64,000 nt of DNA from an uncultured Bacteroidia bacterium (GCA_902768985.1 CACXNA010000001.1:1-64000), one strand, 5' to 3'. Shown: positions 25,498 through 34,159, counted from the stretch's first letter. Numbers and translations: made by a program. The notes: generated by a model not told the origin, from the letters alone.

Positions 25498-26653
25498 CGG
25501 GTTTTTGTTGTTGCTAATGTGTGTCTTTTGCCTCTCTTCTTGTGATAACCGAGAATGGGATGTCCCGCATTATGGCCGGAAGGAATTAAAGGAGGCTTGT
25601 TTCGTCGCAGACACAATCTTCATGGATGGCCGCAGAACATCATTGCTGGGGCAATGGTTAATGACTCCAGAGACACTTTGCTTTTTCGATGAATGCATGG
25701 TTGGGGTCAAGGTTTATTCTTTATCTGGTGATTTTATAGATGAATATATACAAGAGGGTAGGGGGCCTGGCGAGATGATCAGTCCATCATGGATTAGCGC
25801 TTATGATTCTGAGAGCGAGACATTTGTGATACAGGACATCAATGCCCGTCTATACCGATTCACTGCCAACTTTTCTTGCATTTGGGAATCTCGTGCAGCG
25901 TGGTTCTTAACAAAATCCAGCCGGATTTCCGACAATCACGCCATGCGCAAATTGTATGATTACCCGGATTCGGAAGCGCATGAAATATATGAGTATAATT
26001 TAGATTGTCATAGGATCGTTGCAACGCAGAATAGCGTTATTATGCCCATAGTATCCGATCATATAAAGTTTAATAAATATTATATTACTTCTCATAGCCG
26101 AAAGTATTTCCGTACTGCGCACACCTTCATGAGGTACGGGACAGATTCCTTGGACAAGGCTCCTGTTTTGTTCGGGAATTATCCGCCTATTTACAAAAAG
26201 GGAACGCTATCCATGTTTTCTGATTATGACTTCTTTCAAGATAAGGACACTTTATTCGTTTCATTTGCGGCTTCGCCCAAAATATACAAAATGCTTTTGG
26301 ATGGAACGATTCTTTCTAGCTTCGGGTACTCGGAAAAGGATATCACATCCAGATATCCTGGCATAAGAACATTTCAGGCATATGAAGAAAAATACCAGGT
26401 GCAACGCGAAAAATTCGGTTATTATTCTCGTCTGTCATGTTATAATGGGTATGTTTTCAGGACATGTAAATTAGATGGCAACTCTCTATGGAAATTACAG
26501 GTATATGAAAGAGAGAATGGTAATCTGGTATATGATTTAATAATACCAAATAACATTGAGATACTGGGATATGCTGACGGTTTTTACTATGCTGTTGCTG
26601 GAGAAGATTTGGAGAAAGAACGTTTCATAATAATTCGATTTAAGTTAACATGA
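25448..26653 (+). CDS. 6-bladed beta-propeller lipoprotein, copy 4
   Basis: 401 aa from the ATG at 25448, chosen because it directly precedes the signal and lipobox CLSSC (Cys32); a start at 25337 would place 37 polar residues ahead of the signal. The family signature is 'EYIQEGRGPGEM', followed by blade-like repeats. It overlaps the preceding lipoprotein gene by 50 bp and the DUF1573 gene by 4 bp. Confidence 0.75.
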   Translation: MSISIRKWNWHNQFYFSGFLLLLMCVFCLSSCDNREWDVPHYGRKELKEACFVADTIFMDGRRTSLLGQWLMTPETLCFFDECMVGVKVYSLSGDFIDEYIQEGRGPGEMISPSWISAYDSESETFVIQDINARLYRFTANFSCIWESRAAWFLTKSSRISDNHAMRKLYDYPDSEAHEIYEYNLDCHRIVATQNSVIMPIVSDHIKFNKYYITSHSRKYFRTAHTFMRYGTDSLDKAPVLFGNYPPIYKKGTLSMFSDYDFFQDKDTLFVSFAASPKIYKMLLDGTILSSFGYSEKDITSRYPGIRTFQAYEEKYQVQREKFGYYSRLSCYNGYVFRTCKLDGNSLWKLQVYERENGNLVYDLIIPNNIEILGYADGFYYAVAGEDLEKERFIIIRFKLT

Positions 26654-27006
26654 ACCTCCTTGTCCTTTTATTGTCTGTCTTCTTTTCTTCTGGACCGGAA
26701 CTATCCTTTCTCAATAACAGGATAGTCAATGCTGGACAGTATAGAGAAGGAGAACTGATTGAGATAAACTCCAGAATAAAGAATACTGGCGACGAAGGAT
26801 TGTTGATCATTTCTACGGTCGCTACATGTAATTGTACGTCTGTAAACTACCCGAAAAAAACGATTGCTCCTGGAGAAGAAGAAGAAATCAAGATAAGAAT
26901 TGATACAAATGGAAAATCGGGGCCTGGGACAGTGGTCGTAAAGTTACTTACTAATACCATTGATAAGTATTCCCTCATTAGAGTTGATTATGTGATCACC
27001 AAGTAA
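26650..27006 (+). CDS. secreted DUF1573 protein
   Basis: 118 aa with a short signal. It shows the DUF1573 pattern: 'IVNAGQYREGELIEINSRIKNTG', then 'STVATCNCTSVNYPKKTIAPGE' with a CxC pair, then a 'GPGTVVVKLLTNT' strand. DUF1573 is an Ig-like/ASH-type domain of Bacteroidota with unknown function. It takes the final slot that the thioredoxin-like proteins hold in the other cassettes, and also carries paired cysteines. It ends 2 bp before the duplicated RND 3' end. Confidence 0.75.
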   Translation: MNLLVLLLSVFFSSGPELSFLNNRIVNAGQYREGELIEINSRIKNTGDEGLLIISTVATCNCTSVNYPKKTIAPGEEEEIKIRIDTNGKSGPGTVVVKLLTNTIDKYSLIRVDYVITK

Positions 27007-27008
27007 AA

Positions 27009-27073
27009 CGCCGTAGGTACCATCGCCGGACTCGTGTTTTCCGTGCTGGCGTTACTGCTATGGCTGCCGGTGG
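27009..27073 (+). repeat. 65-bp direct repeat, right copy (orphan RND 3' end)
   Basis: Encodes AVGTIAGLVFSVLALLLWLP in the same frame as RND permease 2 and closes with VGK and a TAA at 27080. It has no upstream RND sequence. It is probably the original 3' end of the pump gene, displaced by insertion of about 3.2 kb. Confidence 0.9.
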
Positions 27074-27078
27074 GAAAG

Positions 27079-27200
27079 TAAACAATGTAGCCACAGTACA
27101 CAAGTATTATAATCGTCTATACAAATAGACGAAATTGGTCCTTGAAAATGTACTAAAAGTGTACTAAATTTTTAAGAAAAGTGCTTATAATCAGCAAAAT
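27079..27200. other. AT-rich non-coding strip with att-like repeats beside tRNA-Ala
   Basis: No gene seen. It contains a 7-bp palindrome CGTCTAT/ATAGACG with a 4-nt spacer (27114-27131) and two direct copies of TGTACTAAA (27149-27157 and 27160-27168). Its position next to the 3' end of a tRNA gene, and at the edge of the island, makes it a candidate recombination site. No integrase gene is in the window. Confidence 0.35.
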
Positions 27201-27242
27201 AAGAGGCTTCCCATTTAACTTTCGTTAAAGAAAAACCTCTTA
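27201..27242 (-). terminator. terminator after tRNA-Ala
   Basis: AAGAGGCTT (27201-27209) pairs imperfectly with the AACCTCTT end (27234-27241), with a smaller inner hairpin. On the minus strand it follows the tRNA and is trailed by a T-rich stretch. Confidence 0.5.
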
Positions 27243-27245
27243 AAG

Positions 27246-27318
27246 TGGAGCATACGAGGATCGAACTCGTGACCTTTAGATTGCGAACCTAACGCTCTAC
27301 CAACTGAGCTAATACCCC
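27246..27318 (-). tRNA. tRNA-Ala (anticodon CGC)
   Basis: 73-nt cloverleaf on the minus strand. The acceptor stem GGGGTAT/ATGCTCC includes the G3-U70 alanine identity pair, and the anticodon loop TTCGCAA gives CGC. No CCA is encoded. Its 3' end faces the accessory island. Confidence 0.93.
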
Positions 27319-27335
27319 ATCTCAATTTGCGGGTG

Positions 27336-27343
27336 CAAATGTA
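27336..27343 (-). promoter_or_regulatory. -7 box of tRNA-Ala (TACATTTG)
   Basis: Minus-strand TACATTTG 17 bp upstream of the tRNA 5' end, a perfect TAnnTTTG. Confidence 0.55.
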
Positions 27344-27353
27344 AGAAGATTTT

Positions 27354-28325
27354 TTAAATTGACAAAATGCTCAGGACATTGATGAGCTCCTTGTCGATAG
27401 GCTTGTCCATCTTGATGGCGCGGGAGAAGGGGACATAGACGATCTGGTCGTTCTTGATGCCCACCATGATGTTGCGCTGGCCCTCTTTGAGCGCCTCGAT
27501 GGAGGCGACGCCCAGGCGGCTCGCCAGGATGCGGTCGTAGGCGGTCGGGGAGCCGCCGCGCTGCAGGTGGCCCAGGATGGAGACCTTCACGTTGTACTCG
27601 GGATACTCCTGGCGCACGCGCTCGGCGTAGTGCATGGCGCCGCCGTCCTTCTCGGACACGAGCACGATGCTGCTGTTCTTACTTTTGCGGATGCCGCGGC
27701 CGATGAAGTCGGCCAGCTGGTCGATGTCGGTCCGGTCCTCCGGGATGATGGCGGCCTCCGCACCGGAGGCGATGGCGCTGTTCTGCGTCAGGAAGCCGGC
27801 GTCGCGGCCCATCACTTCGACGAAGAAGATGCGGTCGTGGCTGTTGGCCGTGTCGCGGATCTTGTCCACGCACTCCATGATGGTGTTGAGGGCCGTGTCG
27901 TAGCCGATGGTGGAGTCGGTGCCGTAGAGGTCGTTGTCGATGGTGCCCGGCAGGCCGATGACGGGGATGTCATACTCGCTCGCGAGGATCTGCGCCCCGG
28001 CGAGGGAGCCGTTGCCACCGATGACCACCAGGGCGTCGAGGCCGAACTTCTTGACATTCTCATAAGCCTTGGCGCGGCCTTCCGGCTTGCGGAATTCCTC
28101 GCTGCGCGCGGTCTTGAGGATGGTGCCGCCACGCTGGATGGTGTTGCTGACGCTGGAGCTCGAGAACTCCTTGATGTCGCCCATGATGAGGCCTTCCCAG
28201 CCGCGGTAGATGCCGAAGACCCGCCAGCCTTCGTAGATGGCGGCGCGGGTGACGGCCCGGATGGCGGCGTTCATGCCGGGTGCGTCGCCACCGGATGTAA
28301 GTACTCCTATAGATTTGATTTTCAT
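27354..28325 (-). CDS. pfkA: ATP-dependent 6-phosphofructokinase
   Basis: 323 aa, standard length. The [13 protein letters not shown] nucleotide-binding start, GGNGS, the catalytic PGTIDND motif, VEVMGRDAG and GGSPTAYDR are all present. Catalyses fructose-6-phosphate to fructose-1,6-bisphosphate in glycolysis. The Gly in the GGNGS region is the usual mark of ATP rather than pyrophosphate dependence. It follows the LOG-family gene by 7 bp and is probably co-transcribed with it. Confidence 0.95.
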   Translation of the reverse strand: MKIKSIGVLTSGGDAPGMNAAIRAVTRAAIYEGWRVFGIYRGWEGLIMGDIKEFSSSSVSNTIQRGGTILKTARSEEFRKPEGRAKAYENVKKFGLDALVVIGGNGSLAGAQILASEYDIPVIGLPGTIDNDLYGTDSTIGYDTALNTIMECVDKIRDTANSHDRIFFVEVMGRDAGFLTQNSAIASGAEAAIIPEDRTDIDQLADFIGRGIRKSKNSSIVLVSEKDGGAMHYAERVRQEYPEYNVKVSILGHLQRGGSPTAYDRILASRLGVASIEALKEGQRNIMVGIKNDQIVYVPFSRAIKMDKPIDKELINVLSILSI

Positions 28326-28332
28326 ATCTGAA

Positions 28333-29259
28333 CTATTTAAAGAATTTTCCGGGAACGGTCACGGCATTCTCCTTCTTGAACGCCATGATCTCGCGAATGA
28401 CGGCCTCGGGGTCGTCGGAGATGGAGAGCAGGAGATCGTGGTACCTGCCGCGCGCCATCATGTCCACGAGGAAGGGGTAGACGGGGAGATCCTTCGTGAA
28501 GAAGTCCACGCCCATGAAGGCCATGGGGCTGGCCACCTCGCAGGTCTTGTAGTGGTCCTGGGCCGCTTCCTGGAAGACTTCCTGGATCGTGCCGGCGGAG
28601 CCGGGGGTGAAGATGATGCCGCCGACGGCGACGGTGAGGATGGTGTCTTCGCGGATGCTGTTGTCGAAGTATTTGGCGATCTGCGTGGCGAAAGGGGAGG
28701 AGGGCTCATGGCCGTACAGCCACGTGGGGATGCCCAGGCTCTTGTATTTCGTCTGCGGGAAACGCTCCATCACGCGGAAGGCGGCGGAGAGCCAGCCCTT
28801 GTCGTTGAACGTGTCCGCGACGCGGAGCATCTTCAGCGCCTCGTTGAACTCCTTCTCCGTGCGGCCGGCCATCCAGGCGCCGAAGTGCGTCGCCTCCATG
28901 GCGCCGGGACCGCCGCCCGAAACCATGAGCTTGCCCTGCTCGGTGAGCCGCTTGCTGATGAAGGCGACCTTGCGGTAGAAATCTTCGCTGCGTTTCATCG
29001 CGTGGCCGCCCATCACACCCACGATGTTGAACGGATCGTAGCCGCTGAGAAAACGGTAGAGCGCGTCGCTGATGGAATGGTCGTGCAGGGTGCGGGGCAG
29101 GGTGACGGCGAGGTCACGGCTGTGCTTGCCGCTGGCGATGTAGTCCGCATAAACGTGGGCGTCGTAGCAGTTGGCGTAGCTGCCCTCGTCGGCGGGGTCG
29201 AAGCCGGCATAGAGGGATGCGGCGTCGTAGAGTTCTTTTCTGATCTGGTAATTGTCCAT
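28333..29259 (-). CDS. LOG-family nucleotide-processing protein
   Basis: 308 aa. Rossmann-type fold with the LOG-family motifs [10 protein letters not shown] and [12 protein letters not shown] (the latter a variant of PGGxGTxxE). The family includes nucleoside 5'-monophosphate phosphoribohydrolases such as PpnN and cytokinin-type LOG enzymes. I took the ATG at 29259 rather than 29301 because a -7 box (TAACTTTG at 29283-29290) lies between them. Confidence 0.75.
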   Translation of the reverse strand: MDNYQIRKELYDAASLYAGFDPADEGSYANCYDAHVYADYIASGKHSRDLAVTLPRTLHDHSISDALYRFLSGYDPFNIVGVMGGHAMKRSEDFYRKVAFISKRLTEQGKLMVSGGGPGAMEATHFGAWMAGRTEKEFNEALKMLRVADTFNDKGWLSAAFRVMERFPQTKYKSLGIPTWLYGHEPSSPFATQIAKYFDNSIREDTILTVAVGGIIFTPGSAGTIQEVFQEAAQDHYKTCEVASPMAFMGVDFFTKDLPVYPFLVDMMARGRYHDLLLSISDDPEAVIREIMAFKKENAVTVPGKFFK

Positions 29260-29282
29260 AGCGGGAGGCGTTATTTCCGGTA

Positions 29283-29290
29283 CAAAGTTA
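29283..29290 (-). promoter_or_regulatory. -7 box of the LOG/pfkA operon (TAACTTTG)
   Basis: Minus-strand TAACTTTG 23 bp upstream of the chosen ATG (29259). It rules out the longer frame start at 29301. Confidence 0.6.
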
Positions 29291-29332
29291 TAAAAAAACA
29301 TGGGATGGGATGTAAGTGAATCATTATTTTAC

Positions 29333-29340
29333 TATATTTG
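29333..29340 (+). promoter_or_regulatory. -7 box of the YegP-like gene (TATATTTG)
   Basis: Perfect TAnnTTTG 36 bp before the ATG at 29377, divergent from the LOG promoter. Confidence 0.6.
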
Positions 29341-29376
29341 TGCAACGACATTTCAACACTTTAAAACAATACAACC

Positions 29377-29703
29377 ATGGGTAAATTTGTTGTTACGGTT
29401 CGCAAGAATGGCGAATTCCAGTTCAACCTGAAGGCCACCAACGGCCAGGTCATCCTCACCAGCGAAGGCTACAATACCAAGGCTGCCTGCCTGAACGGTA
29501 TTGAGTCCGTTAAGAAGAACGGCCCCATCGCCGAGCGTTACGAAGTCAAGGAAGCCAAGAACGGCAAGCCTTTCTTCAACCTGAAAGCCTCCAACGGCCA
29601 GGTCATCGGCTCCAGCCAGATGTATGCCTCCGAGCGTACGATGAAGGCCGGTATCGCTTCTGTGATGCAGAACGCCAACTCCCCGGTTGTCGAGGAAATT
29701 TAA
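29377..29703 (+). CDS. YegP-family (DUF1508) protein, two repeats
   Basis: 108 aa made of two tandem copies of the DUF1508 unit: 'GEFQFNLKATNGQVILTSEGY' and 'GKPFFNLKASNGQVIGSSQMY', each followed by a helix (IESVKKNGP, IASVMQNAN). Small cytosolic proteins of this family are common and highly expressed; function is poorly known. It stands alone with its own promoter and terminator. Confidence 0.88.
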   Translation: MGKFVVTVRKNGEFQFNLKATNGQVILTSEGYNTKAACLNGIESVKKNGPIAERYEVKEAKNGKPFFNLKASNGQVIGSSQMYASERTMKAGIASVMQNANSPVVEEI

Positions 29704-29724
29704 ATATATTTTCCCGCCATTAAT

Positions 29725-29754
29725 AAACCGGATTCGTCGCGGATCCGGTTTTTT
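29725..29754 (+). terminator. terminator of the YegP-like gene
   Basis: AAACCGGAT paired with ATCCGGTTT around an 8-9-nt loop, followed by a T-run. Confidence 0.8.
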
Positions 29755-29765
29755 GATACAATGAT

Positions 29766-30491
29766 ATGACGATAACGCAGGCCGAAATCAAACAGATCCG
29801 CTCGCTTCGCGAAAAGAAATTCCGCGACGCGTACGGGTTGTTTGTCGTGGAAGGGGAGAAGATGGTGCAGGAGGCGCTCCTGTCCGATTTCGAGGTGGTG
29901 CGCGTCTGGCGTCGCGACGAGATCGGCGAAGCCGCCATGGCGCGGATCAGTCAGCTCTCCACCCCGTCGCCCGTGCTGGCCGTCGTGGCCCGCCCCGAGC
30001 CGGCCGGCATCGCGCTGCCGCGCAGCCTCTGCCTGGGGCTGGACGGCATCCGCGACCCCGGCAATATGGGAACGATCCTGCGTATCGCCGACTGGTTCGG
30101 CGTGGAGACCGTCTTCGCGTCGGACGACTGCGTGGACCTGTTCAACCCCAAGGTGATCCAGGCCTCGATGGGCTCGGTGTTCCGGGTCCGCGTGGTGACG
30201 GCTGACCTCGTGGACATCGCCCGGCGTTTCCGCGAAGCGGGCATGCGGGTGTACGGGACCTTCCTGGACGGGAAGAACCTGTACCAGGAAAGCCTGGTGC
30301 CCGAAGGGCTCGTCCTGATGGGCAACGAGGCGAACGGAATCCGTCCCGAAGTCGCCGCCGAGGCGGACGCGCGCCTGTTGATCCCGTCGTTCGGGCGCTC
30401 CGCCCGGGAGACGGGCGCCGGCACCGGCGCCGAATCGCTCAACGTGGCTGCCGCCACGGCCATCACCCTCTCAGAGTTCAGAAGAAGATGA
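29766..30491 (+). CDS. TrmH/SpoU-family RNA 2'-O-methyltransferase
   Basis: 241 aa. N-terminal substrate-binding part (FVVEGEKMVQEAL) and a SPOUT domain with the three motifs: 'GIRDPGNMGTILRIADWFG', 'VIQASMGSVFRV' and 'LVLMGNEANGI'...'SLNVAAATAI'. It uses SAM to methylate a ribose in rRNA or tRNA; the exact target cannot be read. It overlaps the following outer-membrane gene by 4 bp. Confidence 0.88.
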   Translation: MTITQAEIKQIRSLREKKFRDAYGLFVVEGEKMVQEALLSDFEVVRVWRRDEIGEAAMARISQLSTPSPVLAVVARPEPAGIALPRSLCLGLDGIRDPGNMGTILRIADWFGVETVFASDDCVDLFNPKVIQASMGSVFRVRVVTADLVDIARRFREAGMRVYGTFLDGKNLYQESLVPEGLVLMGNEANGIRPEVAAEADARLLIPSFGRSARETGAGTGAESLNVAAATAITLSEFRRR

Positions 30492-32650
30492 AACGTAGTT
30501 TGCTGCTGATCATATCGTTAGTGGGGCTTGTCTCGTGCAGTACCACCAAGCTGGTACCCGAGGGAAGCTACCGGCTCCTCTCCAACAAAGTGGTTTACGA
30601 AGGAGAGAAGCTGTCGCCCAATGAGGCGACGCCGTATATCAAGCAGCAGGCCAAGAAGGGCCTCATCTTCAACTGGAGCCCGGGCATGAGCATCTACAAC
30701 TGGTCGAACGGCAGCGGACAGGGTATCAACCGCGTCTGGGAAACCATCGGCTCGGCGCCGGTCGTCTTCGACCCGACGCTGATCGACGGCTCCTGCGCCA
30801 ACATCGCCAAGCACCTGGAGACGCTGGGTTACTACAATTCCAAGGTGACGGCGGAAGTGGAATATAAGAAGCGCATGGCCAAGGTGAAATACCTGGTCCA
30901 CCCCGGCAAGCGCTATCCCATCGACAACATCGTTTATGAAGTCCCCGGCGGCGAGTTTGGCGAGGAGTTCCGCGCGGACAGCAGCAACATCTCCGTCCAT
31001 GTGGGGGACTTCCTTGCGGAGAAGTCCCTGGAGGCGGAGACGGTGCGCGGCGCCGGCGTGTTCCGCAACCTGGGCTACTACGAGTTCAACAAGAATTTTT
31101 ACACGTTCGAGGCGGATACGCTCACGGACAGGACGACGCTGTATTACCGGATCCAGGACACGCCGGTCAAATACCATATCGGGCAGGTCAACATCATCCA
31201 TCCGGCCGGTATCCCGTTCCGGGAGAAGCTGCTTCGGAAGTTCAATACGATCGAGCCCGGCGCGCTCTTCAACGAGCAGATGATCAATGCGACCTACGCC
31301 CGCCTGTCCGCCCTCAAGGTGTTCAACAGCGTCAGCGTGGAGATGAGCCCGACCGACAGCGCCACGGTGGACTGCGACATCCGCCTGTCCGGCCTGGACC
31401 AGCTGGGCTTCAAGATCAACCTGGAGGCTTCCACCAACGCTTCCACCCTGCTGGGCTTCTCGCCCCAGCTGAACCTTTACCACAAGAACCTTTTCCACGG
31501 CGGCGAGTGGCTGGACCTCGGCTTCACGGGCAACTGGCAGTGGGTCCCGAAGACCACCATCTCTTCGTCGGAGCTGGGTGTGACGGCCTCCCTGAGCTTC
31601 CCGCGCCTGCTGGGCTTCTCGCTCCGGCGCATGCGCGGCGAGAACATTCCCCGCACGGAATTCAAGGCTTCGTTCAACTACCAGAACCGCCCGGAGTACA
31701 AGCGCATCCTGACCTCGTTCGGTTTCGGCTACAACGGGCAGATCGGCAAGAACTACTTCTACCAACTTTACCCCCTGCAGGTCAGCACGGTCAAGTTGTA
31801 CGAAGTGGATGAGACCTTCCTGGATAAGCTGCTCACCTATCCATACCTGTGGGATACGTTCGAGGATCAGATCAATGCGGGCGTCGGAGGCATGATCTAC
31901 CACACGACCGATGCGTCCGTGGTGCCCAAGACCTCCTATCACTACGAGCGCTTCAGCCTGGAGGCCTCCGGCAATGTGATCTCCCTGTTCAATCCCATCC
32001 TGCCGAAGTATGAGGGCGGCGTCATGACGCAGCATTTGCTCTTCGGGCTGCCGTACAAGCAGTATGTGCGGGCGGAACTGAACCTGGGTCGCGTGTTCCG
32101 TTTCGGCTGGGGCGACCTGCAGTCCCTGGCCCTGCACTTCGTGGCCGGTACCGGCCTGGCTTACGGCAACTCCCTGTCCCTTCCGTTCGAGAAGCAGTTC
32201 TACTGCGGCGGCGCCAACAGCATGCGCGGCTGGCAGGCCCGTACTTTGGGTCCGGGCTTCTCGCCCCTGAGCGATTACTTCAAGATTCCGAGCCAGACCG
32301 GCGACCTCAAGATGGAAGCCGATATCGAATACCGCTTCCCGTCCTTCTGGAAGCTGGAATGGGCCGTCTTCGCCGAAGCCGGCAATATCTGGTACCTGCC
32401 CTTCCTGCGGAAGGATGTCGTGGACGGACTGGGTGGAGATGTTGATGAAGATTCGCTCTTCTCGCTGAAAAGCATCGCCGCCGACTGGGGTTTGGGCCTG
32501 CGCGTCAACCTTGACTTCATCCTGATCCGCCTGGATGTCGGTTTCCGCATCCACGACCCGGGACGGGCGGAAGGCGACCGCTGGGTCAAGCCGCGCGACT
32601 GGTTCCACGGCAGCTCCGCCATCCACTTCGGCGTTGGTTATCCTTTCTAG
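30488..32650 (+). CDS. BamA/TamA-type outer-membrane protein with POTRA domains
   Basis: 720 aa. Signal with a lipobox-like VSCST, then POTRA-like modules (about 25-300; 'HPGKRYPIDNIVYEVPGG', 'DTPVKYHIGQVNIIHPAG') and a 16-strand-type Omp85 barrel. The barrel contains the 'FYCGGANSMRGWQARTLGPG' (RGW/L6 loop) motif and ends in the aromatic GVGYPF. Omp85 proteins insert or translocate outer-membrane proteins or lipids. In Bacteroidota this variant is frequently a lipoprotein, termed TamL. Confidence 0.88.
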   Translation: MKRSLLLIISLVGLVSCSTTKLVPEGSYRLLSNKVVYEGEKLSPNEATPYIKQQAKKGLIFNWSPGMSIYNWSNGSGQGINRVWETIGSAPVVFDPTLIDGSCANIAKHLETLGYYNSKVTAEVEYKKRMAKVKYLVHPGKRYPIDNIVYEVPGGEFGEEFRADSSNISVHVGDFLAEKSLEAETVRGAGVFRNLGYYEFNKNFYTFEADTLTDRTTLYYRIQDTPVKYHIGQVNIIHPAGIPFREKLLRKFNTIEPGALFNEQMINATYARLSALKVFNSVSVEMSPTDSATVDCDIRLSGLDQLGFKINLEASTNASTLLGFSPQLNLYHKNLFHGGEWLDLGFTGNWQWVPKTTISSSELGVTASLSFPRLLGFSLRRMRGENIPRTEFKASFNYQNRPEYKRILTSFGFGYNGQIGKNYFYQLYPLQVSTVKLYEVDETFLDKLLTYPYLWDTFEDQINAGVGGMIYHTTDASVVPKTSYHYERFSLEASGNVISLFNPILPKYEGGVMTQHLLFGLPYKQYVRAELNLGRVFRFGWGDLQSLALHFVAGTGLAYGNSLSLPFEKQFYCGGANSMRGWQARTLGPGFSPLSDYFKIPSQTGDLKMEADIEYRFPSFWKLEWAVFAEAGNIWYLPFLRKDVVDGLGGDVDEDSLFSLKSIAADWGLGLRVNLDFILIRLDVGFRIHDPGRAEGDRWVKPRDWFHGSSAIHFGVGYPF

Positions 32651-32653
32651 CGC

Positions 32654-33967
32654 ATGAGCAAACGAATCATTTACCAAACGCTGCCCCGGCTGTGGGGGAA
32701 GGGGAAGTTCTCCGATTGGGACGACGCTTCCCTGGACTACCTGCGCTCGCTGGGCGTCGACTACGTGTGGTATACGGGCGTGCCGCGCCACGCCACGGGC
32801 AAGGACTTCGTCAAAGGCGATCCCGGATCGCCCTATGCCATCACCGACTGGCGGGATGTCAACCCCTACCTGGCGGACGACCCGGCGAATCGCCTCGAAG
32901 AATTCGACGCGCTGCTCGCGCGGACGCACGCCGCCGGGATGCGGGTGCTGATCGACTACATCCCCAACCATGTGGCGCCGGACTACCAAGGCCGCATCTG
33001 CCACTACGACTGGTGCGACGGCGATTGGACCGACACGCGCAAAAATGACTGGTCTTCGTCCGACACGCGGGCGGAGATGCTCGATATCCTCCGTTTCTGG
33101 GCTGCCCGGGGCGTTGACGGCTTCCGCTGCGACATGGTGGAGCTGGTGCCGCCCGATGCGCTGCGGGACCTGATTACGGCCGTGAAGGCCGATTACCCCA
33201 GCCTGCTCTTCGTGGCGGAGGTCTACCAGAAGGACAACTACCGCCGTTACCTCGACGATGTGGGCTTCGACCTGCTCTACGACAAGTCCGGCCTCTACGA
33301 CACCCTGCGCGCCATCTGCTGCCATGGTGCGTCGACCCGCGGCATCACCTGGAACTGGCAGTGGCTCGGCGACCTGCAGCCGCGGGTGCTGAATTTCCTG
33401 GAGAACCACGACGAGCAGCGGCTCGCCTCGCCGGAATTCCTCGGCGCCGCCGCGAAAGGCTACGCCGCCCTGGCCTGCTCGCTGCTGTTCAACACGGCCC
33501 CCTTCATGCTCTACTTCGGCCAGGAAGTGGGGGAGGACGGCATCGAAGGCGCCGACGGCCGCACCTCGATCTTCAACTGGAGCGACCCGGCCGAGCTGCG
33601 CGAACTGTACCGCAGCCTGCACGGCGAAGCGGAACTCGCGCCCGAAGAAGCCGGCGTGCTGGCCCGCTACCGCGAACTGCTCGCCTTCGCCAAGCGCCCC
33701 GCTTTCGCCGAAGGCGGCACCTGGGACCTGATGTACTGCAACGAAAACGCCCCCGGCTTCAACCTGCACCGGCACTTTGCCTTCGTCCGCTACGCCGCCC
33801 ACGAAGCCTGGCTCGTCGTCTGCAACTTCTCCGACACTCCCGCTACCGTGCGGATCTCCCTCCCGCCGGAGCTCCGCGGCGCCTGCCCCGTCCTCCCGGA
33901 ATTCACCACCGCCTACGCCTCCGCCACCGTCCCTCCCTGGGACGCCTCCATCATCAAACTTGCTTAA
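32654..33967 (+). CDS. GH13 alpha-amylase-family enzyme
   Basis: 437 aa, cytosolic (no signal). Conserved GH13 regions: DYIPNHV (101-107), GFRCDMVE with the nucleophile Asp160, FVAEVY with the acid/base Glu189, and NFLENHDEQR with Asp253. A short beta domain closes the protein. It acts on alpha-glucans; exact specificity is not readable. It starts 3 bp after the Omp85 gene. Confidence 0.92.
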   Translation: MSKRIIYQTLPRLWGKGKFSDWDDASLDYLRSLGVDYVWYTGVPRHATGKDFVKGDPGSPYAITDWRDVNPYLADDPANRLEEFDALLARTHAAGMRVLIDYIPNHVAPDYQGRICHYDWCDGDWTDTRKNDWSSSDTRAEMLDILRFWAARGVDGFRCDMVELVPPDALRDLITAVKADYPSLLFVAEVYQKDNYRRYLDDVGFDLLYDKSGLYDTLRAICCHGASTRGITWNWQWLGDLQPRVLNFLENHDEQRLASPEFLGAAAKGYAALACSLLFNTAPFMLYFGQEVGEDGIEGADGRTSIFNWSDPAELRELYRSLHGEAELAPEEAGVLARYRELLAFAKRPAFAEGGTWDLMYCNENAPGFNLHRHFAFVRYAAHEAWLVVCNFSDTPATVRISLPPELRGACPVLPEFTTAYASATVPPWDASIIKLA

Positions 33968-33974
33968 CCCGCGA

Positions 33975-34048
33975 GCCGGATAAGGGAAGGTGGTGCTCCC
34001 TGGAGGGCATTTTTCTGCCCGACAGGGAGCAGCCACCTTCCCTCCGGC
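33975..34048 (+). repeat. long compound hairpin between convergent genes
   Basis: Nested pairing: GCCGG/CCGGC (33975/34044), AGGGAAGGTGG/CCACCTTCCCT (33983/34033), GCTCCCTG/CAGGGAGC (33995/34023) and GGGCA/TGCCC (34005/34016) around a 6-nt loop. Only short bulges interrupt it. There is no T-run, so it is not an ordinary terminator. Confidence 0.85.
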
Positions 34049-34105
34049 GGGATAAGCAATAAGGAATAATAATTAGAAGCAAGAAAACCAGATAAACTAG
34101 AAAAG

Positions 34106-34142
34106 AAAAAAGCGAAACGCTTTTGTTGCGTTTCGCTTTTTT
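34106..34142. terminator. bidirectional terminator (amylase / V-ATPase operon)
   Basis: AAAAAAGCGAAACGC pairs with GCGTTTCGCTTTTTT around a 7-nt loop. It has U-runs in both directions and serves the convergent amylase and ntpK genes. Confidence 0.9.
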
Positions 34143-34159
34143 CGGATAAGGGGAAAACC

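Noticed and set aside
30518..34036. Very long minus-strand open frame (over 1,100 codons) opposite the Omp85 and amylase genes
   Set aside because: It is antisense to two genes with clear catalytic and barrel motifs. High GC with strong third-position bias leaves such shadow frames open; its composition is low-complexity (V, E, Q, H, R) and matches no family.
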